A stretch of 33,018 bases of DNA, taken from assembly GCA_035534235.1 (NCBI GenBank), contig DATLSH010000032.1, positions 1 through 33,018 on the forward strand, read 5' to 3'. The DNA comes from Bog-473 sp035534235. GTDB lineage: Bacteria; Actinomycetota; Acidimicrobiia; Acidimicrobiales; RAAP-2. The notes below the pieces were generated by a model that was not told the origin of the DNA, did not search any database, and saw nothing but the letters and a program-made list of their open reading frames with translations. Below, piece by piece: positions 1 through 8,107 of the stretch (positions within the stretch are counted from its first letter, which is position 1; every line of letters begins with the position of its first letter). A program made the position numbers and the translations under genes.

Positions 1-192
1 CTGGCCCAGGTCAACGGGCTGCGCGGCGACACCTCCATTGAGGAGCGGGCCTGGTTCGACAACCACTACATCGACAACTGGTCGCTGGGCGGTGATGTGC
101 TCATCCTGGCCCGTACGGCCGGTGCCGTCGTGCGCCAGGCCGGGGCTAAACCACCCCCCGCTCAACCAGATCGGCCAGCTCGTCGGCGCTGA
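1..192 (+). CDS. Bacterial sugar transferase (polyprenyl glycosylphosphotransferase), C-terminal fragment
   Basis: Frame 1 is open from the first base to a TGA at 190-192, so only about 63 residues of the C-terminus are present. The segment LAQVNGLRGDTSIEERA followed by FDNHYIDNWSLGGDVLIL matches the conserved end of the WcaJ/initiating sugar-phosphate transferase family. In that family the Q-x-N-G-x-RG stretch and the YIxNWS stretch lie in the cytosolic catalytic domain that loads a sugar phosphate on to undecaprenyl phosphate. The known role is the first step of exopolysaccharide or capsule assembly at the membrane. The last 15 or so residues are proline- and arginine-rich and look unconserved. 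The 3' end overlaps the convergent CoA-transferase gene by 47 bases. The family call rests on motif recall only. Confidence 0.8.
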   Translation: MAQVNGLRGDTSIEERAWFDNHYIDNWSLGGDVLILARTAGAVVRQAGAKPPPAQPDRPARRR

Positions 193-1357
193 GGCCCACC
201 AGGTCGCACCACACCTCTTCGTTGTGCTGGCCCAGTCGTGGCGCACCCGAAGGTGTGGGGGTGGGATGATTCTGGAGGCGGGGGAACGGGGCCTGCTGGT
301 GCACCGGACCGATCACCGGGTCATTGACGGCGACCAGGTCACCTCGGGCGGTCATGTGGGGGTCGGCGAAGATGTCGGCGGCACTGTAGGCCGTCCCAAC
401 CGGCACGTCATGTGCGACGCAGCGCGCCGTGATCTCTTCGGCGCCCAGGGACGAGGTCCAGTCGGCCACGAACCCGTTGATCTCGTCGCCCCGTGATGCC
501 CGCTCGGACAAGGTGGCGAACCGGGGATCGGAGGCCAGCTCCGGCCGCTCCATGGCGGAGCAGAGACGCCTGAAGTTGGCGTCCGACCCGGCCACAATGC
601 ACACGAAGAAGCCATCGGATGTGGGGTAGTTGTCCAGTGGTGCCGAGTGCGACAGCCGGTTGCCCTCTCTCTGGCGCACAATCCCGAGCCGGTCGTAGCC
701 GGCCAGAGTCCACTCGAGGATGCGCAGGATGGCGCCGTACAACGGTGCGTCAATGACCTCCCCGCGACCCAGCAGGGTGCCCTGACCCTTGTCCCGCCCG
801 TAAAGCGAGGACACGGCTGCGAAGGCGGCGAACACCCCGGTGAGGTAGTCCGAGACGGTGACACCCGGCCTGACCGGAGGGCGGTCAGGGTCACCGGTCA
901 GGTGCAGCAAGCCACCAAAGGCGATGCCAAGACGGTCGAGTCCGGGCCGGGGGGCATAGGGGCCGGTCTGGCCGAAGACGCTGATACGCACGTACACCAG
1001 CTCGTCGGCCAGGTCGTCGGGGCCCAGCCCCCACTTCTCCATGGTCCCGGGGCGGAAGTTCTCGCACATGACATCCGCCTTGGCCGCCAGTCTCTTGAAC
1101 AGCTCCTTGCCCTCCGGATGCCGAAGGTCACAGGTGACGCCCCGGCGGCCACGTCCCTCCACGGACCAGGAGAGGGAATAGTCGGGCCCGTTGTCGACAG
1201 GGACGAACGGCCCCATGGTGCGCATGAAGTCCCCGACGCCAGGGAGCTCCACCTTTATGACATCGGCACCGAGCTCACCGAGCAGGCCGGCACAGAAGGG
1301 TGCTGATATGCGGGTGCCGACATCAATGACCCTGATGCCCGTGAGCGGTCCATTCAT
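146..1357 (-). CDS. CaiB/BaiF family (family III) CoA-transferase
   Basis: This 403-residue protein has the family-III layout. The N-terminal Rossmann-like part contains LGELGADVIKVE (about 27-38). The ENFRPGTMEKWGLG stretch (about 99-112) and FGQTGPY (about 128-134) follow. The catalytic aspartate is probably Asp170 in TVSDYLTG, aligned by eye with the GD motif of formyl-CoA transferase and the active Asp of alpha-methylacyl-CoA racemase. Family members move CoA between carboxylic acids or racemise 2-methylacyl-CoAs in the cytosol. The ATG at 1357 is preferred because it overlaps the TGA of the upstream crotonase (ATGA, 1354-1357), which implies translational coupling. It is the third gene of a minus-strand operon after an acyl-CoA dehydrogenase and a crotonase, so a role in activating or racemising the same acyl substrate is likely. 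The substrate cannot be read from the sequence. Confidence 0.9.
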   Translation of the reverse strand: MNGPLTGIRVIDVGTRISAPFCAGLLGELGADVIKVELPGVGDFMRTMGPFVPVDNGPDYSLSWSVEGRGRRGVTCDLRHPEGKELFKRLAAKADVMCENFRPGTMEKWGLGPDDLADELVYVRISVFGQTGPYAPRPGLDRLGIAFGGLLHLTGDPDRPPVRPGVTVSDYLTGVFAAFAAVSSLYGRDKGQGTLLGRGEVIDAPLYGAILRILEWTLAGYDRLGIVRQREGNRLSHSAPLDNYPTSDGFFVCIVAGSDANFRRLCSAMERPELASDPRFATLSERASRGDEINGFVADWTSSLGAEEITARCVAHDVPVGTAYSAADIFADPHMTARGDLVAVNDPVIGPVHQQAPFPRLQNHPTPTPSGAPRLGQHNEEVWCDLVGLSADELADLVERGVV

Positions 1358-2199
1358 GCGGTGGGGTGACCCTGATCCCGCTCGGCGAAGACCTCCTTCA
1401 TGGAGCCCTTCTCTTTGCGAGCGGCCAGGGCTTCCAAGGCGGTGGCCGAGTTGTGCACCCAATGATGGGCCATGAAGTGGTACTTCAACGCATCGCGCTT
1501 GCCCATGAGCGTGGCCGTGTGATTGATGGTGTCCTTCACGGTCTGCGCGGTGACGGGCGGGACGAGGGCCACCCGATCCGCCAGCTCCCGGGTGCGCGCC
1601 ATCAGCTCGGCCCTGGGTACCACACGATTGACCAGGCCCAGTCTCCAGGCCTCGTGAGCGTCAATGATGTCGCCGGTCAGGAGGAATTCCTTGGCCTTTC
1701 GGATGCCCAGCTCCCACGGCTCGACCAAGAGCTCCACCCCGGCACCGGTGAGGCGAAGGACGGGGTTGGAGAACGCGGCATCATCGGCTGCCACAATCAG
1801 ATCGCACATGGCGGCCAGCATGAGGCCGGCTGCGACACAGCTCCCCTGCACGGCGGCGATGGTCGGTTTGCGGAAGTCATGGATCCGCAGGCACCGGTCG
1901 TAGTACATCGTCTTCTCGTGTTGGAACTTCCCCTCGGGTGTCTGGCGCATCCTGACCCATTTATCGGGCTCATCAGAACCCACCAACGCCTTGAGGTCAT
2001 GGCCGGACGAGAAGTGCTTCCCGGCCCCGGCCAGGATCACCACCCGGACCGCGTCATCGCGGTCGGCGAGGTCGAAGGCGGCGTCCAGTTCGTCAATGAG
2101 CGTCGAGTCCTGTGCGTTGGCCAGTTCCGGTCGATTCATGGTGATGGTTGCCACCGAGCCGTCGGGGTCGTACACGATCGTCGTGAATTCTTCAGTCAT
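1354..2199 (-). CDS. Enoyl-CoA hydratase/isomerase (crotonase) family protein lacking both usual catalytic glutamates
   Basis: The 281-residue product has the crotonase core: GKHFSSGHDLKAL (about 60-72) for the first oxyanion-hole strand, AAVQGSCVAAGLMLAAMCD (about 115-133) for the second, and LLTGDIIDAHEAWRLGLVNRVV further on. In the rat hydratase, Glu144 and Glu164 activate water. By eye the matching positions here are Met127 and Val147, so classical hydration is doubtful and isomerase, hydrolase or other crotonase chemistry is possible. Some actinobacterial crotonases of this subfamily share the pattern. The ATG at 2199 is chosen because GAGAGG lies nine bases upstream, while the alternative ATG at 2208 would leave no spacing. 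It sits between an acyl-CoA dehydrogenase and a CoA-transferase gene in one operon. Confidence 0.88.
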   Translation of the reverse strand: MTEEFTTIVYDPDGSVATITMNRPELANAQDSTLIDELDAAFDLADRDDAVRVVILAGAGKHFSSGHDLKALVGSDEPDKWVRMRQTPEGKFQHEKTMYYDRCLRIHDFRKPTIAAVQGSCVAAGLMLAAMCDLIVAADDAAFSNPVLRLTGAGVELLVEPWELGIRKAKEFLLTGDIIDAHEAWRLGLVNRVVPRAELMARTRELADRVALVPPVTAQTVKDTINHTATLMGKRDALKYHFMAHHWVHNSATALEALAARKEKGSMKEVFAERDQGHPTA

Positions 2200-2244
2200 G
2201 TCGCCCATCCTCTCGTATCAGCACCAGGTTCGGTCTGACACTGC

Positions 2245-3423
2245 TCAGCCGCGGGGTAGCCCGAGCACGCGCTCGCCTACAAGGGTTCGTTGAATTTCGT
2301 TTGTGCCGGCGAAGATGGAGGAAGCCTGGTAGTAGAGCCATGACCTCTGCCAGGCGCCATCGGCCGGGTTGCCGGGCGCTCCCTGCCACAGGGGTGAATC
2401 GGACCCGAGTACTTCCATCGCCGTCTGGTGCAATCGCTTTGACATCTCACTCCAGTAGAGCTTGAGGGCGCTGCCCTCGGGGCCAGGAGGGTCGCCTTTG
2501 GACAGGCGCGTGAGGGAACGCCAGTTGTGCAGCTGGAAGAGACGCACCTCAATGGAAGCCTGTGCGAGTTTTTGGCGCAATCGCCAGTTGGCGAAACTCC
2601 CGTTGGACTCGGCCAGCCGCAGGAGCTCCTCAATAAGTTGGGAGTGGATGACCAGTTGGCGCGGGTTGATGCCGCGTTCGGTAGCCAGGGTTGATCCGGC
2701 CACGGTCCATCCGCCGCCCTCAACGCCCACCCTGCATTCGGCCGGCACGAAGACGTTGTCCAATTCGACTTCGTTGAACTCGGCCTCACCAGTCGACTGC
2801 ACCAGTGGGTGCACGACCACACCCTCGGCATGGAGGTCGATGATGAGCGCGGTGATGCCCAGCTGACGCTTGGGTGCGTTCGGATCAGTACGGGCCAGGC
2901 ACAGTCCCCAATCGGCGAACTGCGCATAGGACGTCCAGACCTTTCGCCCACTGACCCGGTACCCGCCTTCGACAGCGACGGCGGCGGTGGTGACCGAGGC
3001 CAGGTCGCTCCCGGCGTCGGGCTCGCTGAAGAGTTGGCACCACAGTTCACCGGCCGAGAGGATGCGGGGGAGGAAGCGCTGTTTCTGCGTGTCGGACCCG
3101 TGGGCCAGCAGGGTCGGACCGACCAGGTTGATACCTATTCTCCCCACGAACTCGGGGGCCCGGGCCCGGGCGAGCTCCTCAATGATGACGTAGTTCTCAA
3201 GGGCACCGAGTCCTCGCCCACCGAACTCCTCGGGCCAGGTGACCCCGACCCAACGCGCGGCCGAAAGATCGGCCTGCCATTGTCTCCCGAAGGCCACGGC
3301 TTCGGCCAGATCATCGAACCGAGGCGGAAGTCCCTCCCCGTAGGGCCAGGGGAGATGCTCCCTCAACCAGGTACGGAACTCGCTCCGCAGGGCTTCTTGC
3401 TCCACCGTGGTGCGCAGATCCAT
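2245..3423 (-). CDS. Acyl-CoA dehydrogenase (FadE/ChsE-like subunit A)
   Basis: This 392-residue FAD enzyme carries the standard middle-domain motifs LWCQLFSEPDAGSDLAS (about 127-143) and SGRKVWTSYAQFA (about 158-170), and the C-terminal FAGTNEIQRTLVGERVLGLP. The MCAD-type YEGT glutamate is replaced (FAGT). The likely base is Glu249 in LATERGIN, placed like the helix-G glutamate of isovaleryl-CoA dehydrogenase. It oxidises an acyl-CoA to a 2-enoyl-CoA and passes electrons to ETF. The ATG at 3423 is preferred over upstream in-frame codons because the family begins MDLRTTVEQEAL. It is the first gene of the operon leading to the crotonase and CoA-transferase. It is divergent from another acyl-CoA dehydrogenase across 72 bases, a layout often seen for alpha2beta2 heteromeric dehydrogenases. 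It is closely similar to the protein encoded at 6944-8086. Confidence 0.92.
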   Translation of the reverse strand: MDLRTTVEQEALRSEFRTWLREHLPWPYGEGLPPRFDDLAEAVAFGRQWQADLSAARWVGVTWPEEFGGRGLGALENYVIIEELARARAPEFVGRIGINLVGPTLLAHGSDTQKQRFLPRILSAGELWCQLFSEPDAGSDLASVTTAAVAVEGGYRVSGRKVWTSYAQFADWGLCLARTDPNAPKRQLGITALIIDLHAEGVVVHPLVQSTGEAEFNEVELDNVFVPAECRVGVEGGGWTVAGSTLATERGINPRQLVIHSQLIEELLRLAESNGSFANWRLRQKLAQASIEVRLFQLHNWRSLTRLSKGDPPGPEGSALKLYWSEMSKRLHQTAMEVLGSDSPLWQGAPGNPADGAWQRSWLYYQASSIFAGTNEIQRTLVGERVLGLPRG

Positions 3424-3457
3424 GCGCCGTCCAGCATGGCACAGCCTCCCCAATGGG

Positions 3458-3471
3458 TGACACTCGTGTCA
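3458..3471. promoter_or_regulatory. Candidate operator: perfect palindrome between divergent acyl-CoA dehydrogenase genes
   Basis: The sequence TGACACTCGTGTCA has six-base perfect arms around a two-base centre. It lies in the 72-base gap between the starts at 3423 (minus) and 3496 (plus). Closely related palindromes occur in two other divergent promoter regions of this window (9236-9249 and 28058-28071). A TetR-type repressor is the usual kind of protein for such compact sites near fatty-acid genes, but the regulator is not in this window, so that assignment is inference. Confidence 0.5.
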
Positions 3472-3495
3472 GCGTTGGCCGTAGACTGCGCCGCC

Positions 3496-4656
3496 GTGGA
3501 CTTCGATCTCTCCTCCGATCAGGAGGCCCTCCGCGATGCTTCGGCAACGCTCCTTGACCGTTTGGCCGACCATGATTCGTTGCGGGCCCGCGTGGGTGCC
3601 GGCGTGGTGGTCGGCACATTGCCGGGGGCGGGGACTGAAACGGCGGGCTCGCCGGAAGACGACGCACCGTCAGGGTTCGATGACGCCGTGTGGACGGCCA
3701 TGGTCGATCAGGGATGGCTGGCTCTTGAGATCCCCGAGGAAGAAGGTGGGCTCGGCCTGGGTATGGTGGAAGTAGCGGTGCTCTGTGAGCAGATCGGGCG
3801 GCGCCTGGTGGCGGCTCCCTACCTTCCCTCACTCCTGGCCCTGGGTGCCCTGTGCCAGCCCGAGGCACGCGCTGAGAACGACTCGGCGGACATGCGTCTC
3901 GCCCTCTCAGAAGGCGGTGCGGTTGGTTGCGTGGCCTTTGCTCCGGACCCCGATTGCCTCTCGGTCGGACGTGAGGGGAGCGGGGTCGTTCTCAGTGGTC
4001 ACGCGCCACCCACCATTTTCGCCCATTCGGCCTCGGTGGCCGTGGTGGCCACCCTGGAGGATGTCTTCGTTGTTGACCTGCAGGCGCACGGGCACCCTCC
4101 GGCTGTATCGGCGATGGATCGCACCCGGGAGCTCGGGATTTTGTCATTCGAGAGGACGCCGGCTCTTCACATCGGCGGTCCAACGGCGGCCGCCCTTCTC
4201 CTTGATCGGGCCGCCACCGCAATCAGCGCAGAGATGCTCGGGGCGGCCGACCGGGTGCTTTCGATGTCCGTCGACTACGCCAAGGATCGGGTGCAATTCG
4301 GCAAGCCGATCGGTTCGTTCCAGGCGGTCAAGCACATGCTGGCGGATGCCCTGGTCGACGTGGAGGGGATGCGTTCGACCGTGTACTACGGGGCATGGTG
4401 CACCGCGGCCGATGACCGCGAGCGATCGCTGGCAGCCAGCATGGCCAAGTCCTGGTGCTCCGACGCCTCGCGGCGCGTCATGGCCACCGGGCTCCAGGTC
4501 CACGGAGGGATCGGGTTCACCTGGGAGCACGATATGCACCTCTTCGTGAAGCGGGCCCAACTCGACCAGGTCAGCTTCGGTGATGCGGCATTCCATCGTG
4601 AGCGCATTGCCGGCCTTCTCAACGACCGGTTGCGCAGCGGCAAGGGGATCGGCTGA
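3496..4656 (+). CDS. Acyl-CoA dehydrogenase (FadE/ChsE-like subunit B)
   Basis: The 386-residue protein starts VDFDLSSDQEALRDASATLL, typical of the shorter partner in heteromeric acyl-CoA dehydrogenases. Towards the C-terminus it has DYAKDRVQFGKPIGSFQAVK and LQVHGGIGFTWEHDMHLF, the latter characteristic of FAD-contacting C-terminal domains of this group. The N-terminal half is divergent and lacks the clear SEPDAGSD motif found in the dehydrogenases at 2245-3423 and 6944-8086. In steroid-degrading ChsE enzymes two different subunits share FAD and active sites, so this protein may pair with the divergent one at 2245-3423. The GTG at 3496 is a best guess: it fits the family N-terminus but has no clear Shine-Dalgarno sequence. 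The frame stays open far upstream without coding similarity, which is a high-GC artefact. Confidence 0.87.
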   Translation: MDFDLSSDQEALRDASATLLDRLADHDSLRARVGAGVVVGTLPGAGTETAGSPEDDAPSGFDDAVWTAMVDQGWLALEIPEEEGGLGLGMVEVAVLCEQIGRRLVAAPYLPSLLALGALCQPEARAENDSADMRLALSEGGAVGCVAFAPDPDCLSVGREGSGVVLSGHAPPTIFAHSASVAVVATLEDVFVVDLQAHGHPPAVSAMDRTRELGILSFERTPALHIGGPTAAALLLDRAATAISAEMLGAADRVLSMSVDYAKDRVQFGKPIGSFQAVKHMLADALVDVEGMRSTVYYGAWCTAADDRERSLAASMAKSWCSDASRRVMATGLQVHGGIGFTWEHDMHLFVKRAQLDQVSFGDAAFHRERIAGLLNDRLRSGKGIG

Positions 4657-4660
4657 GCAG

Positions 4661-5302
4661 CTAAGGGGTCAGGGCGGGAGCTGGGTGTCCGCTGATCGTG
4701 AGGAGGCGAAATGTCTCGCCCTCCACTCCACCCGTGGTCACTGCACCTCCGGCAATCTTCTGTCTCGGGACAACCGCGTTGAGGTTGACGTACACGAGCA
4801 AGCCGTCACGCACGATCGCCGTTTCCGTCACCGTGCCCGTGGCCGTTGTGCTGGGGGCCGTGCTCTGCGGCCTCACCCTTGCCACGAAGTCCATCAGGGT
4901 CTCGGAACGATTGAACGTCTGACCCCGGGAGACCCAGGGCGTCGGGCCCCCGACAATAGCCACGTAGCCCGCGATGGCCGAATCGATGGCAGCTTGGTCG
5001 AGCGTGCCGAGCTTGGAGAGAGTCGGCCCGGTCCGGTACACCACCATATTGGCCGGTGGTTCGTAATTGATCAGCCGGGTCTGGCTGATAGAGCCTGTCC
5101 CGGGCCCCGCGGACACCGTGCTGGTGAGGTCCATGGAGAAGGAGTTCGTACCGGAGGGGTAGCCGAAGGTGGCCGCCGTCGCATTCTGCACGGACAGGGA
5201 CGAATTACTGGGAGCCATGGAGAGGGCGAGAGCGGCGAACGCGGCCGTCAGTGCCGCCAGGATGGCCAGCAGGTACAGCGGGAATTTCGCGCGACGTGTC
5301 AC
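4661..5302 (-). CDS. Hypothetical single-pass membrane or secreted protein
   Basis: I do not recognise this 213-residue family. The N-terminus MTRRAKFPLYLLAILAALTAAFAALALS is a positively charged stretch followed by a hydrophobic segment (about 8-28). It is either an uncleaved anchor or a Sec signal peptide, and the rest is therefore expected outside the membrane. The remainder is rich in Ser, Thr and Gly with alternating short hydrophobic strands, suggesting a beta-rich extracytoplasmic domain. There are no cysteines to mark a lipoprotein or disulphides. It is convergent with the acyl-CoA dehydrogenase at 3496-4656 (4-base gap) and lies 57 bases downstream of the acyl-CoA ligase gene on the same strand, so it may be read from that operon. 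No function is proposed. Confidence 0.75.
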   Translation of the reverse strand: MTRRAKFPLYLLAILAALTAAFAALALSMAPSNSSLSVQNATAATFGYPSGTNSFSMDLTSTVSAGPGTGSISQTRLINYEPPANMVVYRTGPTLSKLGTLDQAAIDSAIAGYVAIVGGPTPWVSRGQTFNRSETLMDFVARVRPQSTAPSTTATGTVTETAIVRDGLLVYVNLNAVVPRQKIAGGAVTTGGVEGETFRLLTISGHPAPALTP

Positions 5303-5359
5303 GGGTCAACGCTAACCCGATTGCCGGAGCCAACTCGGCACATCCGAGCGCCCTCGCGC

Positions 5360-6880
5360 CTATGCAGTGGCCGCCCGGCGTTGAAGTTGGGCCCGGTCCG
5401 GTTTGCCCGATCCCAGCAGTGGGAGGTGATCGACCTGTATCACCTGCTCAGGGGTCTTGAACCTGGCGATGCCCCGCTCGGCGAACCAACGCCGGCACTC
5501 CACCAGGTCGAACGGTGAGGTTGCCACCACGTACGCGGCCACCCGTTCTCCCATCAGCGGATCGGGATAGCCGACCGCTACGGCATGCCGGACATCCGGA
5601 TGGGCTTCCAGGGCGGCTTCCACCTCGGAGGCCGAAATGTTCTCCCCACCCCGGATGATGACGTCCTTGAGCCGACCCACAATGTTGAGCCAACCCTCGG
5701 CGTCAACGGTGCCCAAATCACCGGTTCGGAACCAGCCGCCCGGTGCGATGACGGAAGCCGTTTGCACCGGATCGGCGTAGCCGGCGAACATCTCCGGTCC
5801 CCGGACCCACAACTCGCCCCGCTGCCCCGCAACGAGCCGCGTACCGCTTCCCGGTTCAGTCACTCGCAGCTCGACCAGCCCGACCGCGCGCCCGTCGGTA
5901 TCGCGTGCCTTCTCAAACGGATCTTCGTCGGTGCTCGTCGTGACGGTGGGTGCCTCGGTCGATCCGTAGGTTCTCTTCACCCTGCAGTTGAATGTCCGAG
6001 CGGTCTCCTCCACGAAGGCAGGAGTCACCGAAGCACCTCCGCTGGAGACCAGGCGGATGGACGACAGGTCGAAGCGGGTTCCGCTGGCGCCGCCCAGAGC
6101 GGTCGCCATGGCGATGAAGAAGGTTGGCGGCCCGGCCAGGAACGACACCCGCTCGCGCGTGACAAGCTCGAGAGCCTCGGTCGGCTCGAAACGCCGAACC
6201 AGGACAGCACGGAGTCCGGCCGCGCCCGGGACGAGCACACCGTTGAGGAGACCCGATATATGGGCCATCGGGGCCGGCATGAGCACGGTGTCGGCGCGCC
6301 CGAGTCCGTGGACCCGAGCCATGAGCGTCGCCTTCCAGCTCAAGCCCCGCTGGGTGTGCAGCACCGCTTTGGGCGTGCCCGTCGATCCGGAAGTGAACAG
6401 GACGAGCGCGACATCGGACGGGCGACTTCCCCCGGTACCAACCGGTACCGGATCTCCACCGAGGCGTTCGACGATCGCCGTCGGATCCGAGAGGACGCCG
6501 GTGTCCAGCTCAACGGTCAATGTGGGATGGACCTGCCCGAGAGCTGCCGCCACCTCGGACACTCCGAATGTGTGCAGCACCGGGGCGGCTACCGCCCCGA
6601 TACGCCAGCAGGCCCGGGTCAGCACGGCTGCGGCCAGGCTGTTGGGCAGCTGCCACGCCACTGTGTCACCCTTCCTGACGCCCTGCCTACGAAGGCCGCC
6701 GGCTACCCGGGCCACCACGTCGTTGACCGAGGCAGAGGTGAGCCTGGTCGCCCCGTCGACGATCTCCCCACCATTGGACGAGAGCAGCGCATCGAGGGTG
6801 GTCACCGCCCACGGGCCACCGGCGCGCCGGTAGGACTTCGCCTGGCTCGGCACCCAGGTGGCGCGGAGTCGGGACGTCAC
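5360..6880 (-). CDS. AMP-forming acyl-CoA synthetase/ligase (ANL superfamily)
   Basis: The 506-residue protein shows the ANL motifs in order: the P-loop LFTSGSTGTPKAVLHT, the YGSTEAP stretch near the middle, GWFRTGDLGTVDAEGWLNIVG (A7/A8 region), RLKDVIIRGGENISASEVE at the hinge, and a C-terminal SGKPDR lysine for adenylation. These enzymes adenylate a carboxylic acid with ATP and then form the acyl-CoA in the cytosol. The GTG at 6880 is chosen because AGGG lies eight bases upstream and because longer in-frame extensions would run across the divergent gene starting at 6944. It probably feeds the neighbouring acyl-CoA dehydrogenases, for which the window offers no other activating ligase. The acid substrate is unknown. 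Confidence 0.92.
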   Translation of the reverse strand: MTSRLRATWVPSQAKSYRRAGGPWAVTTLDALLSSNGGEIVDGATRLTSASVNDVVARVAGGLRRQGVRKGDTVAWQLPNSLAAAVLTRACWRIGAVAAPVLHTFGVSEVAAALGQVHPTLTVELDTGVLSDPTAIVERLGGDPVPVGTGGSRPSDVALVLFTSGSTGTPKAVLHTQRGLSWKATLMARVHGLGRADTVLMPAPMAHISGLLNGVLVPGAAGLRAVLVRRFEPTEALELVTRERVSFLAGPPTFFIAMATALGGASGTRFDLSSIRLVSSGGASVTPAFVEETARTFNCRVKRTYGSTEAPTVTTSTDEDPFEKARDTDGRAVGLVELRVTEPGSGTRLVAGQRGELWVRGPEMFAGYADPVQTASVIAPGGWFRTGDLGTVDAEGWLNIVGRLKDVIIRGGENISASEVEAALEAHPDVRHAVAVGYPDPLMGERVAAYVVATSPFDLVECRRWFAERGIARFKTPEQVIQVDHLPLLGSGKPDRAQLQRRAATA

Positions 6881-6909
6881 GTGGGGCACCCTACCTGGCC
6901 CCGCTAACG

Positions 6910-6923
6910 TGACACCGATGCCG
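6910..6923. promoter_or_regulatory. Decayed copy of the TGACA-type palindrome in the ligase/dehydrogenase divergent promoter
   Basis: TGACACCGATGCCG keeps the whole left half-site of the palindrome seen at 3458 and 28058, but the right half has two changes from TGTCA. It lies in the 63-base gap between the divergent starts at 6880 and 6944. It may be a weak site or chance, and only comparison with relatives would tell. Confidence 0.25.
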
Positions 6924-6943
6924 GGGAAGGGACGGGTGCCGCT

Positions 6944-8086
6944 GTGGACCTGGCGCTGAGGCCCGAGGACGATGCCTTCGCCTCGTCCTTCCGGGATTGG
7001 CTGCGCAGCCACCTGCGGCAGCCCCCTTCGTTCGTCGATCTGGCCGGCGAGGTGGCTTGGGGCCGGGAATGGCAGGCCACCCTGGCGGCGGAGCGCTGGG
7101 TGGGCGTGCACTGGCCCAGCGCCTATGGCGGGCGAAGCGCCACTCCGGTGCAGGTCGCGCTCTACCAGAGCGAGTACGCCCGGTCACAGGCTCCCCAGCC
7201 GGTGAACCGGGTGGGAATCAACCTCGTGGGACCGACCTTGCTGGCTCACGGAACCGAGGACCAGAGGCTGCGGTACCTGCCCGCCATCCTCTCGGCCGCG
7301 GAGATCTGGTGCCAACTTTTCAGTGAGCCCGATGCCGGAAGCGATCTGGCCTCCCTTTCGACCAGGGCTGTCGAGGTCGAGGGCGGCTTCATGGTGTCGG
7401 GGCGCAAGGTATGGACTTCCTACGCGCAGTTCGCTACCTGGGGCCTGTGCCTCGCCCGCACCGATCCTGAGGCATTGCGACCGCAACAGGGGATCAGCGC
7501 CCTCATCGTCGATATGTCCGCTCCGGGAGTGGAGATCCGCCCGTTGGTCCAGATGACCGGTGATGCCGAGTTCAATGAGGTGTACCTGAGCGATGTCTTC
7601 GTGCCGATGGAGCAGCTCGTGGGTGTGGAGGGGCAAGGGTGGGCGGTGGCTGGCTCGACCTTGGCCCATGAGCGGGGGACCAACTTCCCCTTCAAGGAAC
7701 AGGTGGTGCATGAGACGTACCTGGCCCGCCTGTACGAGGAAGCGAAGGCCAATGGCGCCCTCCGGGACCCCTTGGTGGCCGACGCGCTGGCGCGGTCGTA
7801 CATTGAGCTCGGCGTCCTCCGCCTGCACAACCTCCGCACCCTGACCCGGCTCGGGCGGGGTGAGGAACCCGGTCCGGAGTCCAGCTGGGTGAAGCTCATG
7901 TGGACCCATATGACCCAGCAGCTTTCCGAGACGGGGATGGCGGTCACCGGGCGCGACCCGTCCTCCTCGTGTTCCGGTCCATGGGCCCGCCAGTGGTTGT
8001 GGAGCCGAGCCGCCAGCATTGCCGGGGGAACGTCCGAGGTGCAGCGCGACATCATCGCCGGGCGCATACTTGGCCTGCCCCGCTGA
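6944..8086 (+). CDS. Acyl-CoA dehydrogenase (FadE/ChsE-like), paralogue of the 2245-3423 gene
   Basis: This 380-residue enzyme is plainly paralogous to the product of 2245-3423. Both share GINLVGPTLLAHG, WCQLFSEPDAGSDLAS, SGRKVWTSYAQFA and a GVEGxGWxVAGSTLAxERG stretch. Glu243 in AHERGTN is the probable catalytic base, and the C-terminus IAGGTSEVQRDIIAGRILGLPR again lacks the MCAD-type YEGT glutamate. It should oxidise an acyl-CoA with FAD in the cytosol. The GTG at 6944 begins the family-typical MDLALRPEDDAFASSFRDWL, with a purine-rich GGAAGGGA upstream. It is divergent from the acyl-CoA ligase, so the two are likely controlled together from the shared 63-base region. No second-subunit gene adjoins it. 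Confidence 0.93.
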   Translation: MDLALRPEDDAFASSFRDWLRSHLRQPPSFVDLAGEVAWGREWQATLAAERWVGVHWPSAYGGRSATPVQVALYQSEYARSQAPQPVNRVGINLVGPTLLAHGTEDQRLRYLPAILSAAEIWCQLFSEPDAGSDLASLSTRAVEVEGGFMVSGRKVWTSYAQFATWGLCLARTDPEALRPQQGISALIVDMSAPGVEIRPLVQMTGDAEFNEVYLSDVFVPMEQLVGVEGQGWAVAGSTLAHERGTNFPFKEQVVHETYLARLYEEAKANGALRDPLVADALARSYIELGVLRLHNLRTLTRLGRGEEPGPESSWVKLMWTHMTQQLSETGMAVTGRDPSSSCSGPWARQWLWSRAASIAGGTSEVQRDIIAGRILGLPR

Positions 8087-8107
8087 CCGCACCGGGGGTC
8101 CTGCAGC

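Noticed and set aside
2809..3495. Long in-frame upstream extension of the acyl-CoA dehydrogenase that starts at 3496
   Set aside because: It lies antisense to a clear acyl-CoA dehydrogenase gene and has no protein-like motif. Stop codons are rare in this GC-rich sequence.
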